DNA of 64,000 nucleotides, taken from contig BCKC01000008.1 in the NCBI GenBank assembly GCA_001600455.1, forward strand, positions 1,337,345-1,401,344, given 5' to 3'. Position numbers and translations under genes: made by a program. The notes beneath the pieces were generated by a model. That model had not been told where the DNA came from, made no database searches, and was given only the letters and a program-made list of their open reading frames with translations. Source of the stretch: Endocalyx cinctus (lineage: Eukaryota; Ascomycota; Sordariomycetes; Amphisphaeriales; Apiosporaceae). Below are positions 23,951 through 36,639 of the stretch, one piece after another (the first letter of the stretch is position 1; each line of letters opens with the position of its first letter).

Positions 23951-26270
23951 GACTTGTTTTTGACCCCCTACGAAAGCACCAGTACCGGTACACTAGCCAA
24001 ACAACCATACCCCGGTTTGAACCCGAGTTCTGAAAAAAAAAAAAAAATCTTCCATTTGCCCCTTCGACTTCTTCGATATCTTCGATAGGATTTTGTGGCA
24101 AGTAGAACAAAAATCTGCTGCTCAGACTTTTTATACTGGAACAGTTAACATGGCCACGATAATTTGTTTTTCTTTTTCTTTTGGAAAGGCGGGAAAGGCG
24201 GGAGGGCTTCAATCGGATGGATGTTATGATGTAAAGCAGAGCACAAGAAGGGGATTATCTTTTGTTCATTTTGTTTCATTTTTGACTTATTTTACTTTTA
24301 TTACTCCCTTGTTTCCCCCCTTTGTTTTATTACCTTATAGACTGGATAGATTGATATCGTTTGGCTGGCTACGAACTCATGGGTAGATTGTTAAACGAGA
24401 CGATAGCATAAAACATTATATTTCCTTCAATCATATTTCTAAATTACGTGAGCGGTCTGCGGAAGTGACCTTGATATGTATTTTCCAACCATTGCTTCAC
24501 GCAATATTAATATTCCTTCAATACGGAAATGCCCTAAACACTTGGTTTGAGGATTGCCGGTAGTGCAAAGGGATTGTTGTGGTCCTCTTGATGTTCCCTT
24601 CTTGCAATAATAATTAAATTGAGAGCGAACCAGTCATATCCGATTCATAACCGTTCTCTCTATCTCACCGAATCCAGGTGCAGCTTGATATTAGTCGTAC
24701 AGGAAACGTGAAGTTTAGAATTATGTAACAGGTAGGTAGGTATTATCATGTGAGTGTTAAATGAAGTCTAGTATCCGGATCTATCCATGAAGTGGATGTA
24801 CCTATGTACCTGTTTGTACTTTGTATCTTATAGGGTACTTAGTAGGTCAGAGACACATCTCACCGGCAGGCCGGGTACTTGGGGTACTTCCCACAGGCAT
24901 TGATGTGTACTACTAACGGTGAACTACAGCTGTAAATCACTACAGCCGCCTTGTATCTGTGGACGTCCCACTCAAAACATCATTGCATTAAGTACCTTGG
25001 CAATTCATACATATGTGTATGTATCTACTTGGCAGCTTGGATACCTAGGTATTTTAATATTTATTTCAGAACTCCTATAGAATTATCCGATGATGTTTTA
25101 AGTATTAGCGCACGGGACCGACCGATATTCGCCTAACTAAAATGTAGTATCCCCCCCTTTTTGGGGGTTTTATTTTTAAACTGCCCAAGGAGGACAAGAA
25201 ATATTATTTCTTGCATACGCCGGGTAGGAAACGTGTCTGTGCAATCAAATGATAGTGAGTATTACTCTTGTTTACCACCTTGGTTCTTCGGTAAGACTGA
25301 TTCATTTCTCGTTGAGAGTTTGGACGAATAATGAGCAGCCGGTGTGATAGTTTCACCCGTTGATCACTCTTATAACGGGGCCAATTTGGAGACGAGATAC
25401 ATTGAAATGTGTTCATCTGATGAAAGTATGCATACAAAATTGCGCCCCCATCCTATGAAAACTTGAGGCTCATTGGGGGGCGACCGTTCTTTTGGGATAT
25501 ATACTACATGCATGATATATTATATTGTATTACCCTTCCTGTACCTTTTGAGGCTGTTTTGCAGTTTCGCATTGCCACTCTGTCACATGTTCTGTAACTA
25601 AGTACCCCATTCGTATGGATAAGTGTCACACCGCATTTATGGATGGCCGAATACAATATGTTCCGTCACTATTATCCAATATCTGTCCAGGTAAGTGTAG
25701 GGGCGAGCCATGGACTCGGGACCAATTGGACGAATGACTTGGATAGTACACTGCACGTTTATAAGAAATGCAGTCTTACCTTTCTCGAAAGATGGGAATT
25801 TACCGTTGTTGTGTATATATGGATATATGCTACAAGCCCCAACACTCCTTTTGCCCTTCGGCCAAGTCGGGCTAGGTATCCGAGGCACAGCGACCAAAGT
25901 GCCTGAATCACAAGTAACGTTAACATAAATACGTCAGCTACAATAAACTTCCATAATGCATTAATACGGTACACCGAAAAATAGAGAGGGAATTTACAAA
26001 TCCAATCGATTTACTAAATTTTATATTCTCCTTTCTAGTCACATTTGGATCAATTCACAATACGACGTATTGCCAATTCTTGTGATATCCTAAAAATGCC
26101 TTATCCTTCATCTCCTTCGTAATATATCCAATTACTTTAATAACGTAATTATTACAGCGAGAATGTCCTTTTTCCTTTTTTTTTTCTCCTTTTTTTTTTT
26201 TCCTTCAACTACCTTCGAGTAATACCCGAGGTCGTTTACCTATTTTCTTTTAACGTAATCTTCTCTTTTC
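23951..26270. other. AT-rich intergenic region, nothing identified
   Basis: Contains an A-run (24033-24047), TACCTAGGTA-type words (24730-25050) and pyrimidine tracts next to the protease 3' end (26170-26210). Opposing short frames overlap at 25637-25974, which argues against either being a gene. Confidence 0.5.
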
Positions 26271-27598
26271 CTAACCCTGAGGATTACCATTGAATGCCAA
26301 GAGATTCGGTGTGCCGTCTGGCAGACCCATTAATTTGTTTTTGATGGCAATCTCCTTAATACGATCACCCAGTTCCTGCGGTGTTCTCTTCCCTTCTAGG
26401 GTTAATAGGTACGCCGCGAGTCCCGCTACCAAGGGACTCAATGACGAAGTCCCATCCAGGATTCCCTAATTTTCCTGTCAGTTTCATGACGCAAGCAGAT
26501 ACGATTGGTAATACTGGAAAAAAAAAAAGAAAAGAAAAAGAAACACAACTTACAAGACCACCCGAAGGAGAAGGGCCTACGACGTTGACGCCAGGGGCAA
26601 AAATATCCACCGCTTCGCCGTAATTACTGAAAGAGGCGATCGTATCATTCATGTCGATGGCACCGACCGTGCACACCGTCGGCTCGGAAGCAGGAGAGAC
26701 GTCGCTAGCGTTCGCGTGAGAATTCCCCGCCGCCACCGCGACGAATACGCCCGCGCCGACCAAGCTCGCGGCCGCGTCGTTCATGGCCTGCAGGACGCCG
26801 TCGTTGCTGCTGAGGGACAGGTTCGCTACCGTCCCGTTCGGACAGCTCCGCGTGCGGACGTCCTGCTCCACGAAGTTCATGCCGGCGATGATGGTCGAGC
26901 TGTTCGCGAAGTTGGTTTCGGCGAAGATCCGGACGCTGAACAGCGACGTCTTCTTCGCGACGCCCCACGTGCTCCCGCCGATCTGGGCGGCCACGAAGGT
27001 GCCGTGGCCGGTCACGTCGGTCCCGTTTCCGCCGGCGAAGTCTTGCAGCAAGGTCACTCGGCCGCCGAATTCGGGGAGGTTCCCGGCTATGCCGCTGTCG
27101 ATGACGTACGAACATGTGCCCTCGCCTCCGGAATCGTCGTACGTATAGGTGTTGTTTATCGCGACGTTGTGAGAAATCCTAGCCAGACTCCAGGGCGCAC
27201 TAGTCTGTGTTAGGTACGTGCTAAGATATACTCTGGAATCCTGCTCGACGTATTCGACCTGATACATGAGTCAAAATACGTTTGTTGTTTAGGAAGTGAT
27301 GTTTTCTTACCTGTGGAAGATTGAGAATGGACTGGAGTCCCTCAGTGCTTAGTACACTGGTAAACCCCCTGAAACGCGAGCCGGTGTACACACGACTGGT
27401 ATTGGTTGCGTACATTTTAAGAGCCTCATAGAACTCCGAGCTAGTGGTGTTATCTCTAAACTTGACAATATACGCATCAGGAATGAGATCCGAACTTCGT
27501 ACACTTTGAAAGACCGGAGCAGGCTCACCATGTGTCCTCGTATATTTCGCAGAGGCCACAATTGTCAGATAAGTCATCAGTACTTGGATTGAGTACAT
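26271..27598 (-). CDS. Secreted subtilisin-like serine protease (proteinase K type, S8)
   Basis: Extracellular endopeptidase. Three exons: 27598-27311, 27258-26554 and 26465-26271, 395 residues, all introns between codons. The first 16-17 residues form a signal peptide, followed by an I9 propeptide (about 40-100; YIVKFRDNT, RGFTSVLS) ending near YVEQD. The catalytic domain carries D150 (YVIDSGI), H181 (GHGT), the oxyanion Asn N275 (VAAGNSHANA) and S338 (DGTSSLSP). Two positions that are nearly invariant in the family are changed: GHGTH is GHGTF, and GTSMA-x-PH is GTSSLSPL. The triad itself is kept, so activity is possible but specificity may be altered. The middle exon is much richer in G+C than its flanks. 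The 52-nt first intron separates propeptide strands. Confidence 0.93.
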
Positions 27599-30500
27599 CT
27601 TGTCTTTGTCTAGAGGTCTTCGTTTAAACTATACTTACTCAGCTCCATGATGTCGATCCCTCCATCGCCGTGGCAAATAAAACTGTTCCAAGTCATATTT
27701 ATACCAGGGAAGATCCTAGGAGCTATCGTTACGCCAAAACGGTCAGGTGTTAATTGATCTAGATAGAAGTTCATAGCCCAGTCTAGATTTCCTTGGCAGA
27801 GAGATCTGGTAACAACGTCACGCAGGTACCGGAGCCAAAGCTTTGGGTAATAAGCCATGTGCATCATATCATCGTGCCTTATATTTCAGGGCTGTAAGAT
27901 TCACGTCGCACTTAAAGGCTCCGCCGGTTGTATGCATACTCGAAATGATTCAGGTACCTGTCGGTATACGTGTAAGCAAAGATACACGTGACCATATCTG
28001 GTGCTCCGAGGTTGTTCTTCGGCACACGGAGCAAGTTTTGACTTCTATTACTTTCAATATAAATCTCTGCTTATATCTAAAAATAATTTTTTTACGGCCG
28101 TCAGGGATTTATTAATTCCTACTTTGGCATGTTTTCAACGTAGTCCGGGCATGTCCGAAATACTGCTCGGCGGTATTAAACAAGGGTGGCTATATCAGGT
28201 AGGATGACTTAATCCTTTTTTCCCCCATAACAACCTCCGTAAATTCGAGCTTCGTGACAGGTTGAGATATTTTCTGAGCTGTTTACACCTTGAAATAGTG
28301 ATACAAACTTACCTCCAAACAATCATGATTCAGATGACCTACAATGGTATGGAGGTGTTATTAACGATGATGCAATTCTACACGATGATCCAGGATGCGA
28401 TACCGTTGTGGTTTCGACGTGCGAATTTTTCATGTCTCTTTTACCCGTTAGATCAAGGGGTGGATGTGCTCAGCTCCGCACGTTTCCAGTCTCTAGTTAA
28501 GGAGACCGAAACATTTTCCGGCATCGCCGCGGGATTTTCGGGAGATAGTTTTAACGTATACGTGGCACTAAGAAAGGTTCTTAATATCAGATTATTGCTT
28601 TGTACTTGACGTTTCGTTCTTTCCACAGTAGAGGGATTGAGTATCGCCGTAATCGTGATTCGACGAGTATCGATTAGGTGGATGGTACGACATAGTGCAT
28701 CGTTGGTATAGCGATGTACACTCTTCATAGGTATCGAATATCTATTGTATCGCTTCTTTTAACGTAGATAATCATTCATGTGTATGGGAATGAGTCGAGA
28801 ATTGGGATACGTGCGGAAATGCCAGTCTGGGGATCTACACAAAACAATATATTAGCAAAAGAAAAACCCACAGGTATTCAAGTATGTATACAGCCATTAG
28901 TCTCCTAGATGATCAATCGATTTACCTAAAAAAATAAAAATAAAAATAGAGTAGGATACAATAGAAATAAATCACACGAGTAAACGAGAAGGGTTATTTC
29001 CGAGGTTACCGTTAAAATTTTTATAATTGGTCTTTTTGCCTAATCTTGATCGCCAGGTAAGGTACTTCTTACTTACTTAGGTACTAGATTACCTATGATA
29101 CATAAGTATACTACAGTACTTAAGTACCTAGGTAGTTGCCTGGGTAGTGCTGTATGTACCTAGGTAATACTTTAGTAGGTTAGATAATTGACCGGTTGAG
29201 ATCCGCTAGCTCCCCGAATTTTACTGGGTCTAGCCGGAGCAAAATTGACTTCAGCCCTCGGCTGCCCCCGAACACTATACGGCAGATATTCTGGCCCAAT
29301 TAAAACTATTCAATACAATTATAAACGTTTATTTATATATATATTATTTCTTTTTTTATCTTGCTATTTTTTTTTCGGGGGGCCTTTCAACAATACTATT
29401 AATTATGCACTTTTGCACACTTCAAACCATGTCACTTCTCCCGCTTCAATCCAACATTCTACCTGGATATCGGTGGGAAAAAGAAAACGAAATCGATCTT
29501 AGAAATAACTAGTTTCGTAGGATAATTAGATCTGTAAATAATGTATCTGATTCCGTTTACTTGTTTATCCCTAATAGTATTCAGACCCAATTTTCTGGAG
29601 CAGGGAGTACCTTACGGGTAGTTTCTGAAATATAATAGTTGCTTGAAATGCCCAATGCTATAGAAACATATAAATTTCTAAAACGAGCATAATAATTTAT
29701 AGAAGGACAGAAGTGTAAGCACTGAAATTGCAAGGACCTGGACACAAATATCACCGTAATGCCCGAAATACTTGCTTGATAGAGGCACGTTCCGATACTG
29801 TGCTAAGAAAATAATAAACATTACTATGCATATGGTTATATCTTAATAGGTAAATGTATTGTACGTGTCATACTTTTCGAATAGAAGACTCACTTCAAGT
29901 TATCTCCATAGCCTTCAGTCATCCTTTACTCTCCTAATGAACCAGATACTGAAAAATTGTATAACTAGTTAGATCTTACGATCGTATACATCGAGATTGG
30001 TCATGGAGTTTCCCTTCTGCCTGCAAAATTGTTGTATTAGAATAAATAAAAGGTGAATATTGAACTTGAAGCTTTCTTCTTTTTTGTTTCTTTCTCTTAT
30101 ATGTTATATGTCATGTTATTTAGATCTCTAGAGTATTATTGTTATCAATTGATATATCTGCATGCTTAGAAGCACCTATGACCTATCCAGCATGAAGCTA
30201 TAGATATATTCTTGGAATACTTGAAATGAGAGTCTCCTAAAGCTAATTTATGACCAATCTAGATTACTCTATCTTGTACGGGCTGAATATGAGTAGAGAA
30301 ATTGTACGTGTACCTGGGTAGTTTCTCTAAGCTGTCTATAGCATCTCCTTGTATCATTGTTACTTAATATGATTACATCACCGAAATAAATATTTCAGCT
30401 TATGGGAGTGATGCTGCACATGTAACTTCTTGGTGATGATAGGCAATGTACGGTAATCATCTTTTAGAGATCAGACTACCCATTTGGGAGTCGTTCCTAA

Positions 30501-30935
30501 CCTTATGCGGGTTTTCTTTGAAGAGTAAACAAATAATAGGCAGTATCCTAGCCAGATCAGCGGTGAGACTAACAATCTACGTGATTTCCCAACGATGTAG
30601 GTAAAAGAGGTATCCTATACTTCTTGAAAAAAATTCTCCTTTCCTAATTTGGCCGTGCTCCCTTAGGATCACAACAAATATTCTGTAATAAACAGAGTAC
30701 CCTAACCATTTTGGGAGAAAATTGCAAAGTGAATGTTTTGATTTGAGGTTAGGTGGTTTGATTTATGGTAAATCACCTCTCTTGGTGCCTCCCTTGACGC
30801 ATGAATTTCCTCTCATAAGCATATCAGAGCAATCACCTCTCATTACTAGCATACTAAACCTCTAAATGCGTAGGCTTTTCTCTTCTATTTGTTTCTGTAT
30901 ATGTTGATTCATCCGAAGAAAAGCGGGACACCTCT

Positions 30936-30939
<4 letters not shown>

Positions 30940-30967
<28 letters not shown>
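30940..30967. repeat. Poly(T) tract, 28 nt
   Basis: Uninterrupted T run about 90 bp upstream of the TATA box of the SET-domain gene. Poly(dA:dT) tracts exclude nucleosomes in fungal promoters, so it may be a promoter element as well as a slippage site. Confidence 0.7.
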
Positions 30968-31051
30968 CTATTTTATTTATTGATTTATGTTTTATTATTT
31001 TTTTTTCGTTCTTTCATTCACTGTACTGATTAGACACACCTTTCTTTCTTC

Positions 31052-31059
31052 TATATAAG
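31052..31059 (+). promoter_or_regulatory. Probable TATA box of the SET-domain gene
   Basis: TATATAAG stands in a pyrimidine-rich setting downstream of a long T tract. The following 550 bp are strongly CT-rich without ATG-led frames of note, as in leaders of highly expressed fungal genes. The distance to the ATG at 31617 implies a leader of about 500 nt. Confidence 0.5.
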
Positions 31060-31616
31060 TGCCTCTACAGAACCTGTACGCACACACTTTACCTGTCACA
31101 TCTACCACTCTCTTCTTCTACCTTCACCAACCAACATCCAACTGAATAATATTTGACCAAGACCGTTGTCGATAGAGTTCCTTCTAGTCATCTATATTCA
31201 TTCAGTAATCTTGTTACATCCTTCTTCTCTTCTGTTTACTTTGAAGCCTTACATACTTTAGGTTCATAGAATCTCAAGTGTTTCATCACTCTTTAACCTT
31301 CTTTTCTTTTCGACATTAGATTTTCTGCCTACTTCTGGACTGAGTCCATTGTTAATTATATCAAGAGAATCTTCGTATCACCTGTTTTACCTCTTTCGTT
31401 TTCTAAGATTCTCCCCTCTCGAACAAATAAAAAATACTTGTTTTTTTACGGTCGCATTTTCGCGCCCATCAACCTACTGTTCTCAGACAATCTCTGGAAG
31501 AACATCCACTCATTGAACCTTTCAATAGTAAGATAATAATATTCATTAACTCCATATGTTAATAACTCCAATTGACCAAGACACACAGTCTTTCATTGTG
31601 CTTTGCACCCGATACG

Positions 31617-33815
31617 ATGGCTCCTTACGAGTTTCCTGCCAACATTGGCGCTCATAACCTGATCCAGGATGGTTTCAAATCGCTTTTTATCGATGATTGT
31701 GAGTAATTTTCAGTTTCCTTCCATTTATTTTCTTTATTTATCTGCATGGAAAAGTTAGCAATTTCACTAACAGCAATAAGCCCCCTGTGTTGTTCGTCGT
31801 GATCTCTGGAAGTTCGTGATCAATGGCGTCTTCACCACGCGTCCAGTCAAGCGTGGTGAACTCATCTTCGAAGCCGAGCCGTGGATGACCATGACCGAAG
31901 ACGAGGAAGAGGAGTGGCTGTACGAGAAGTGCGTCGAGATGTACGACGGCATGTCTGGAAAGGATCGTACCCAATTCGACATGCTCAAGCGCTTCAAGTT
32001 CAGCCAAGAGGAACTTGACACCAAAGTCTACCCCATGGAGAACAATCTCCGGTCGGTACTGGGAGAGAAGTTCAACAACTACCAGCAGACCCGAAACCGG
32101 AAGGCCATCGCAGGCTGGTTGGCTCACAGGTTTGAAATCGAGCCTGCCGACCGGGATCCATACGAGGACGAGCTTGAAGAGGATGAGAAGCCGCCGAAGG
32201 TATATGGACTGTTTCCCCTTGTCCATTGCATCCACAACGACTGCTCGCCCAACTGCTTCCGCTGGTACGACTACATTTCCAACAAGGTTACCATTCGTGC
32301 CCTCAAAGACCTCCCTGTCGCCGAGGCAATTACGGTTGATCGCTGGGGAGACTTGCTCGAAGATCATCATGTTCGGGCAAGATTGCGGAAGATGAAGGAC
32401 CCGAACGCATACTGCGATTGCGGTGAATGTGATCCTTACGCTCCTATAAAGAGGCCTTCCCGTCAGGATCGACGCCGGATGTGTAAAGAAATGATGCGAC
32501 AAGCTGAGGCTATGGCGGACGACAAGTACCCCATGCACATCCTTCACGACATCCACACGATCGAGTGGCACCACCGATTTGTGGATCTTTTTGTTGAGCA
32601 TCTCCTCGAGGAAGAGATCCGTGGCGACGATCTCACCAGAATGTAAGTCAAGAACTACTATTCTCCTTCATTATGATATTCATTTTCACTATTCAATATT
32701 TGATTGTCAACCTTTCACAACTAACTCACCTTTAAAATACTTTTACTAACGAGTTTATTTTCTTCTCAAATAGGTACTGGTGCGGTGCCATGGCTGCCAT
32801 CATCCGCTTCGACCATGTTCGGATTGCCAAGGAGTACCAGGCCAAGGCACTCGAGAATGCCGAAGTCTGTTACGGCGATCGGATCTCCAACGCCTGGTAT
32901 GAGGACTTCAAGAAACTCGCGACGCTCATCAAGAAGGCCATCTATTTCAAAGACATGGGCTTCAAACTTTACACGCTCGAGGGCTTTACTGAAGATCAAT
33001 GGGTCACATGGAAGAAAGGCCACGGAGAGAACGCCGAGGCAGAATACGAACGCATCACCGGCATTCCGTTCAACCCATACAAAGACATCCTCGTCCCCAA
33101 GGAAATCATAGATGGTCGAGGCATGGAGGGTATGGCGGAAAGAGAGGCGAAGTTCCAGGCGGAGCTCGATGAACTACGAGCGAAAATCCTCAAAGAGCAG
33201 AAGGAAACGGGCGTGCTCGATAAGATCAACGAGACCAGAGCACTCGGACTGAGGATGAGGGAGAAGGTCGAAGAAGAAGACCGGCTCCTATACAAGACGG
33301 ATCCCAAGGAAAGGGCTCAGCAGAGGAAATGGAGAAAGGCCAGGGAGAACAAGGTAAAGATGCAAATCATGGCCGAAGACAGAGAGGACATGGCAGCTGG
33401 TCTTATTCCCTATCCCGACGACGAGCCTTTTAAGCTTCTCATGAAATCTGCTTCTCAACCCACCCCCGAAAAGGATGATCCTGAACCCATCCCCGAAGAG
33501 GAGGATGCTGAGCCCACCCCCGGCGACGATGTGGAGATGGGTGAGGAGGACGTTGATATGGACGATAACCGTCCTCTCACGCGATCAAGGGCGCGAGCAA
33601 TGAAGGCAAAGGCCAAAGGAAAGGGTAAAGCCGTGGAAAAGGGCAAAGGCAAGGCCACAGACAATGTCGCTCAAGACACCGGAGATGTCGAGATGCATGA
33701 GGACATCGGAATGGATGTAGACCGTCCTTGCACAAGCGCCCAAGCAGCCAAGGCTAGCTCTTCTCGAGCCACCGAAGGAGATGTCGATATGCAGATGGAC
33801 GTTGGTATGGAGTGA
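31617..33815 (+). CDS. Divergent SET-domain protein with acidic/Lys-rich C-terminal tail
   Basis: Related to SMYD/SET5-type lysine methyltransferases. Three exons: 31617-31698, 31781-32642 and 32774-33815, 661 residues, phases consistent. The N-terminal SET strand is seen at GVFTTRPVKRGELIFEAEP, and the C-terminal SET core at residues 175-245 with post-SET-like cysteines CDCGEC (239-244). Two signature elements are degenerate: canonical NHSCxPN reads HNDCSPN (179-185), and the expected Tyr after the EIT strand is replaced (AITVDRWGDL). Methyltransferase activity is therefore doubtful. Residues 430-520 are a charged coiled-coil-like stretch. The tail has Pro-Glu repeats, a Lys/Gly/Ala-rich basic patch (KAKGKGKA) and two copies of a DVEM/DVDM-type acidic motif followed by RPLT or RPCT. 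Probably nuclear (inferred). Confidence 0.75.
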
Positions 33816-36639
33816 TCCTTTCTGGATCTCAATGTCTGTCAAGGTTTAGACACTTCTTTCCGACCTGTACTCGTACCATGTTGGTTCGGATCATCTGTCT
33901 GCCTTTGTCACAACCTTCTCGACACCTTCCCCCCTTCTCTCCCCTAGTTGACAGCATCCATTAAAAAAGATCGGAATTCCTTTTCTTTCCTTTTCTTTTT
34001 CAGTACGGCCGCGTCTATTTTTGGCCTTGTACGCAAGAGTCATCAATCCTCGAAATTGCTGGCTATTAATCTGGTACTATATTCCGATCAAAACAATCAT
34101 GCTGCTGTCGAGTAACATACTTCCTCTTACCTTTTCCAACTCCCTCCTCCGCCTTCTCTCACATAATCCATCACCTTGTTATTTTCAGGACTTTCGATGG
34201 TGTTTGGGGGATTTTCTAGTGCGACCACCGTTGGGACGATGAGATTCCTTTCAGGCGAGAAATTCAAACCTTGTCTTTGGTGTTGGACGGAGTTTTAAGC
34301 TTGTATGACTATAACCTGGCACGAGAAAGCAAAGCATTCTCTGATTTTCTTTTCTTCCACCTTTCCCCATTTTAGTACGACCGCCTTTTGCTTTGGCTTA
34401 AGAGCGAGAGTCACCTTCTAGTTATGAGTCGGAGGCTAGCCTGGTACTGGTTCTTTAGAGATACCCCGAGGAGAGAGGAGTTTTATTGTGTTTGAATTTT
34501 AATTAGTTTTTTCGAGTATAGTTGATTTTAAAAAAGAACCGTCCCACCAAAATTAGACCTTTGACATGCGGTGACATCTTGTGGCGTGTTGTATATTCTT
34601 TGAAGACGAGCAGAGGATGATTGGGGTCGAACCATCTCGTAAAATTGAAATTGTTAATTTGAAGTCTATCGTTATTGTGTACGCTTCAATGCCACCGGCA
34701 CCTGCGTGGCGGCTATCCTTATGTAAGGTAACAAGAACGGATTAGCCACAACTTATCTCTCATGACCCTTTAAAGCGCCTCTTCTTCAATTAATGCAAGC
34801 GATCAATCCGCTTAGCTTTCACTTGATGGCGCTTCACCTCGTCTCTGAACTATCCGAGAACGGTGGTGACGAATTGATTATTGCGGTGGCTTGAAGGGGC
34901 GGTCGAACAGTACGAGCACGAGACAGACACCTCGCATCGACGGCAACACTGCCAATCGAGATGTAACGCTGATCTACTACCACATCTATATCTAGGGATT
35001 ACTGTGTACATATATGAGGTTGGAAATAAAAGTGCGGTGTAGCCATGACGGTCAACGAATTTTCGGCTGAGTGTATGAAGCCACGAAACCTCTAATTGAA
35101 GAGAGAAAAAAAAAAGTTCACCACATAAAAAAAGACGTAACTATATGCTGATTTCTGAAAGTATGGCGTATCTCCTCCTTTGCCTGCATTTTTTCACGTG
35201 TAACTTAATAACTCAATTATATGGATGTATTATATAATAAAAGAGGACAATATCTAGGTATCCACAGCTCTCATTCCTTTGCCTCGGTATTGTCAGAATG
35301 TTATACAAATCTTACCTGATATTCATACATTTGCCTAGAATTTACGCGAAATTTTGAGCCTAAAAATAAATTTGAAATAGGTGTGGTAGTGAGACATCAG
35401 AATCGCCTACAGAAGAGCCGTGCTCGTCTTACGCAAGCACAAAACGCCGAGCTGAAAAATCTCTTCCAAACTCTCTCGCCAAGTTCGAACGAATGAAGGT
35501 TCTTATTCTGGGGAGACGCGAAAGAAAAAGAAAATAAAGGGGGAAAAAAAGAAAGAAAGCAACACAAGGAAAGGCGATATCACGTTTGAGGTGGTTGGAA
35601 AAAAACAAGCACAAAAACTCGAACTTGTACGATCTATAGAGAAAAAGTTTTCATCCGACTTGTCTACACTATTGGGTGCCATACAGGGCTGTTCTGCATG
35701 TAGTATACATAAACTCATAGCCTACAGTAGCGTAGTAATTGACGAGCGGATGGCGCTGAGAAGGCGTTCCGACACCTTCTTATCATGGGTCTTTTTACGT
35801 TTCATCCCACGTGGAATCCTTCTTCTCTGTTTTCTTCGCTGACTGTTATACATGTACGTTCTCAGTCTGCATCGTATTTTTCTGTTATCCTGAGACAGTA
35901 TCAGCCAGCGTGTATCACCCTCGATCATGTTTTTTTTCTCTCTTAATGTCTGTGCATATATTGTGTGTAATTATTTTATTTTTATCAGAACATCTGTGAA
36001 GCCGTGAAATTGGAGTAGTTTAAGTCGTTGGCCTTTTATAGAAAAAAAGGTTACCCTCGCCGAGCCATCCGGTAATCTATCGAGAACTTCCTTACCTGCT
36101 GTTTGTGGACCGCTTCTGCACTTCTGCATTACATGCTTAAGGCTACCGACGCTGAGATCATATGATCTCGAAGATCGTTAATTATTATCTGAACCTACAG
36201 GATACTAATACTAAAACGGTCGCTTAGAGGATTACATCCGCCTTCTTTACGGTGATGTAATTAAAATTATCTCAAGTTGCACAACATTCATTACAAGTAC
36301 TCGGGGCTAAGAAACCCCCCTGTCCTATGCTAGAGCAGGTTCTTGTTTGCATGCGATCGCTCCGGGTTCAATGTCACTCTCATAATCTCGCCAAAATTGT
36401 AAAAAGCATCTTACACCCCAGAAAATACTCTTTCGGATTTCCTACCCTTTTCTTCCTTTACTCCCTTATCTAGTATACTCAATACTACGTGATAGATGTC
36501 TTGACAGGAACCGGTCAGGATTCTAAACACGTGGGGAAATCAATTCATCATGTGGCTGTTTCTTTACTCAGGATCCGACCATTCTTAATTTATCAGTGCA
36601 CGTCAAGGTGGAAAAAGAAATCCACCACGGTTAGCTATT
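33816..36639. other. Intergenic region with a diverged direct repeat
   Basis: Begins with the 3' flank of the SET gene. Contains a diverged duplication (listed separately) and otherwise AT-rich sequence without coding motifs. Short frames around 35429-35999 overlap on both strands and look random. A T-loop-like GGTTCAATG near 36364 is not part of a cloverleaf. Confidence 0.5.
34001..34450. repeat. Diverged direct repeat, about 78 bp, 372 bp apart
   Basis: Copy 1 (34001-34079) and copy 2 (34373-34448) share an ordered series of blocks: a pyrimidine tract, AGTACG-CCGC, TTTGGC, CGAGAGTCA (CAAGAGTCA in copy 1), GGCTA and CTGGTACT. Both follow a polypyrimidine-AG sequence resembling a 3' splice site. 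There is no open frame common to both. Confidence 0.55.

Larger units (their letters stand above)
27599..31616. other. Long intergenic region with possible gene relics
   Basis: Next to the protease, the minus-strand frames 28728-28453 and 27867-27610 look coding. The latter ends with PGINMTWNSFIC-like sequence and has a strong GTAAGT donor near its end. I could not assemble them into a gene, and they may be an unrecognised or decayed secreted protein. Further right, 28800-30900 is AT-rich without recognisable features except TACCTAGGTA words at 29050-29170. Confidence 0.4.

Noticed and set aside
25637..25974. Overlapping ORFs on both strands
   Set aside because: Mutually exclusive, short, without conserved sequence.
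31738..32601. Long minus-strand ORF of 287 codons
   Set aside because: Exactly antisense to the SET-domain exon, which has family motifs and consistent introns; mirror of biased codon usage.
34610..34650. GGTTCGACC on the minus strand resembling a tRNA T-arm
   Set aside because: T-stem pairing incomplete and no cloverleaf upstream.
36340..36400. GGTTCAATG resembling a tRNA T-loop
   Set aside because: No matching acceptor, D or anticodon stems nearby.
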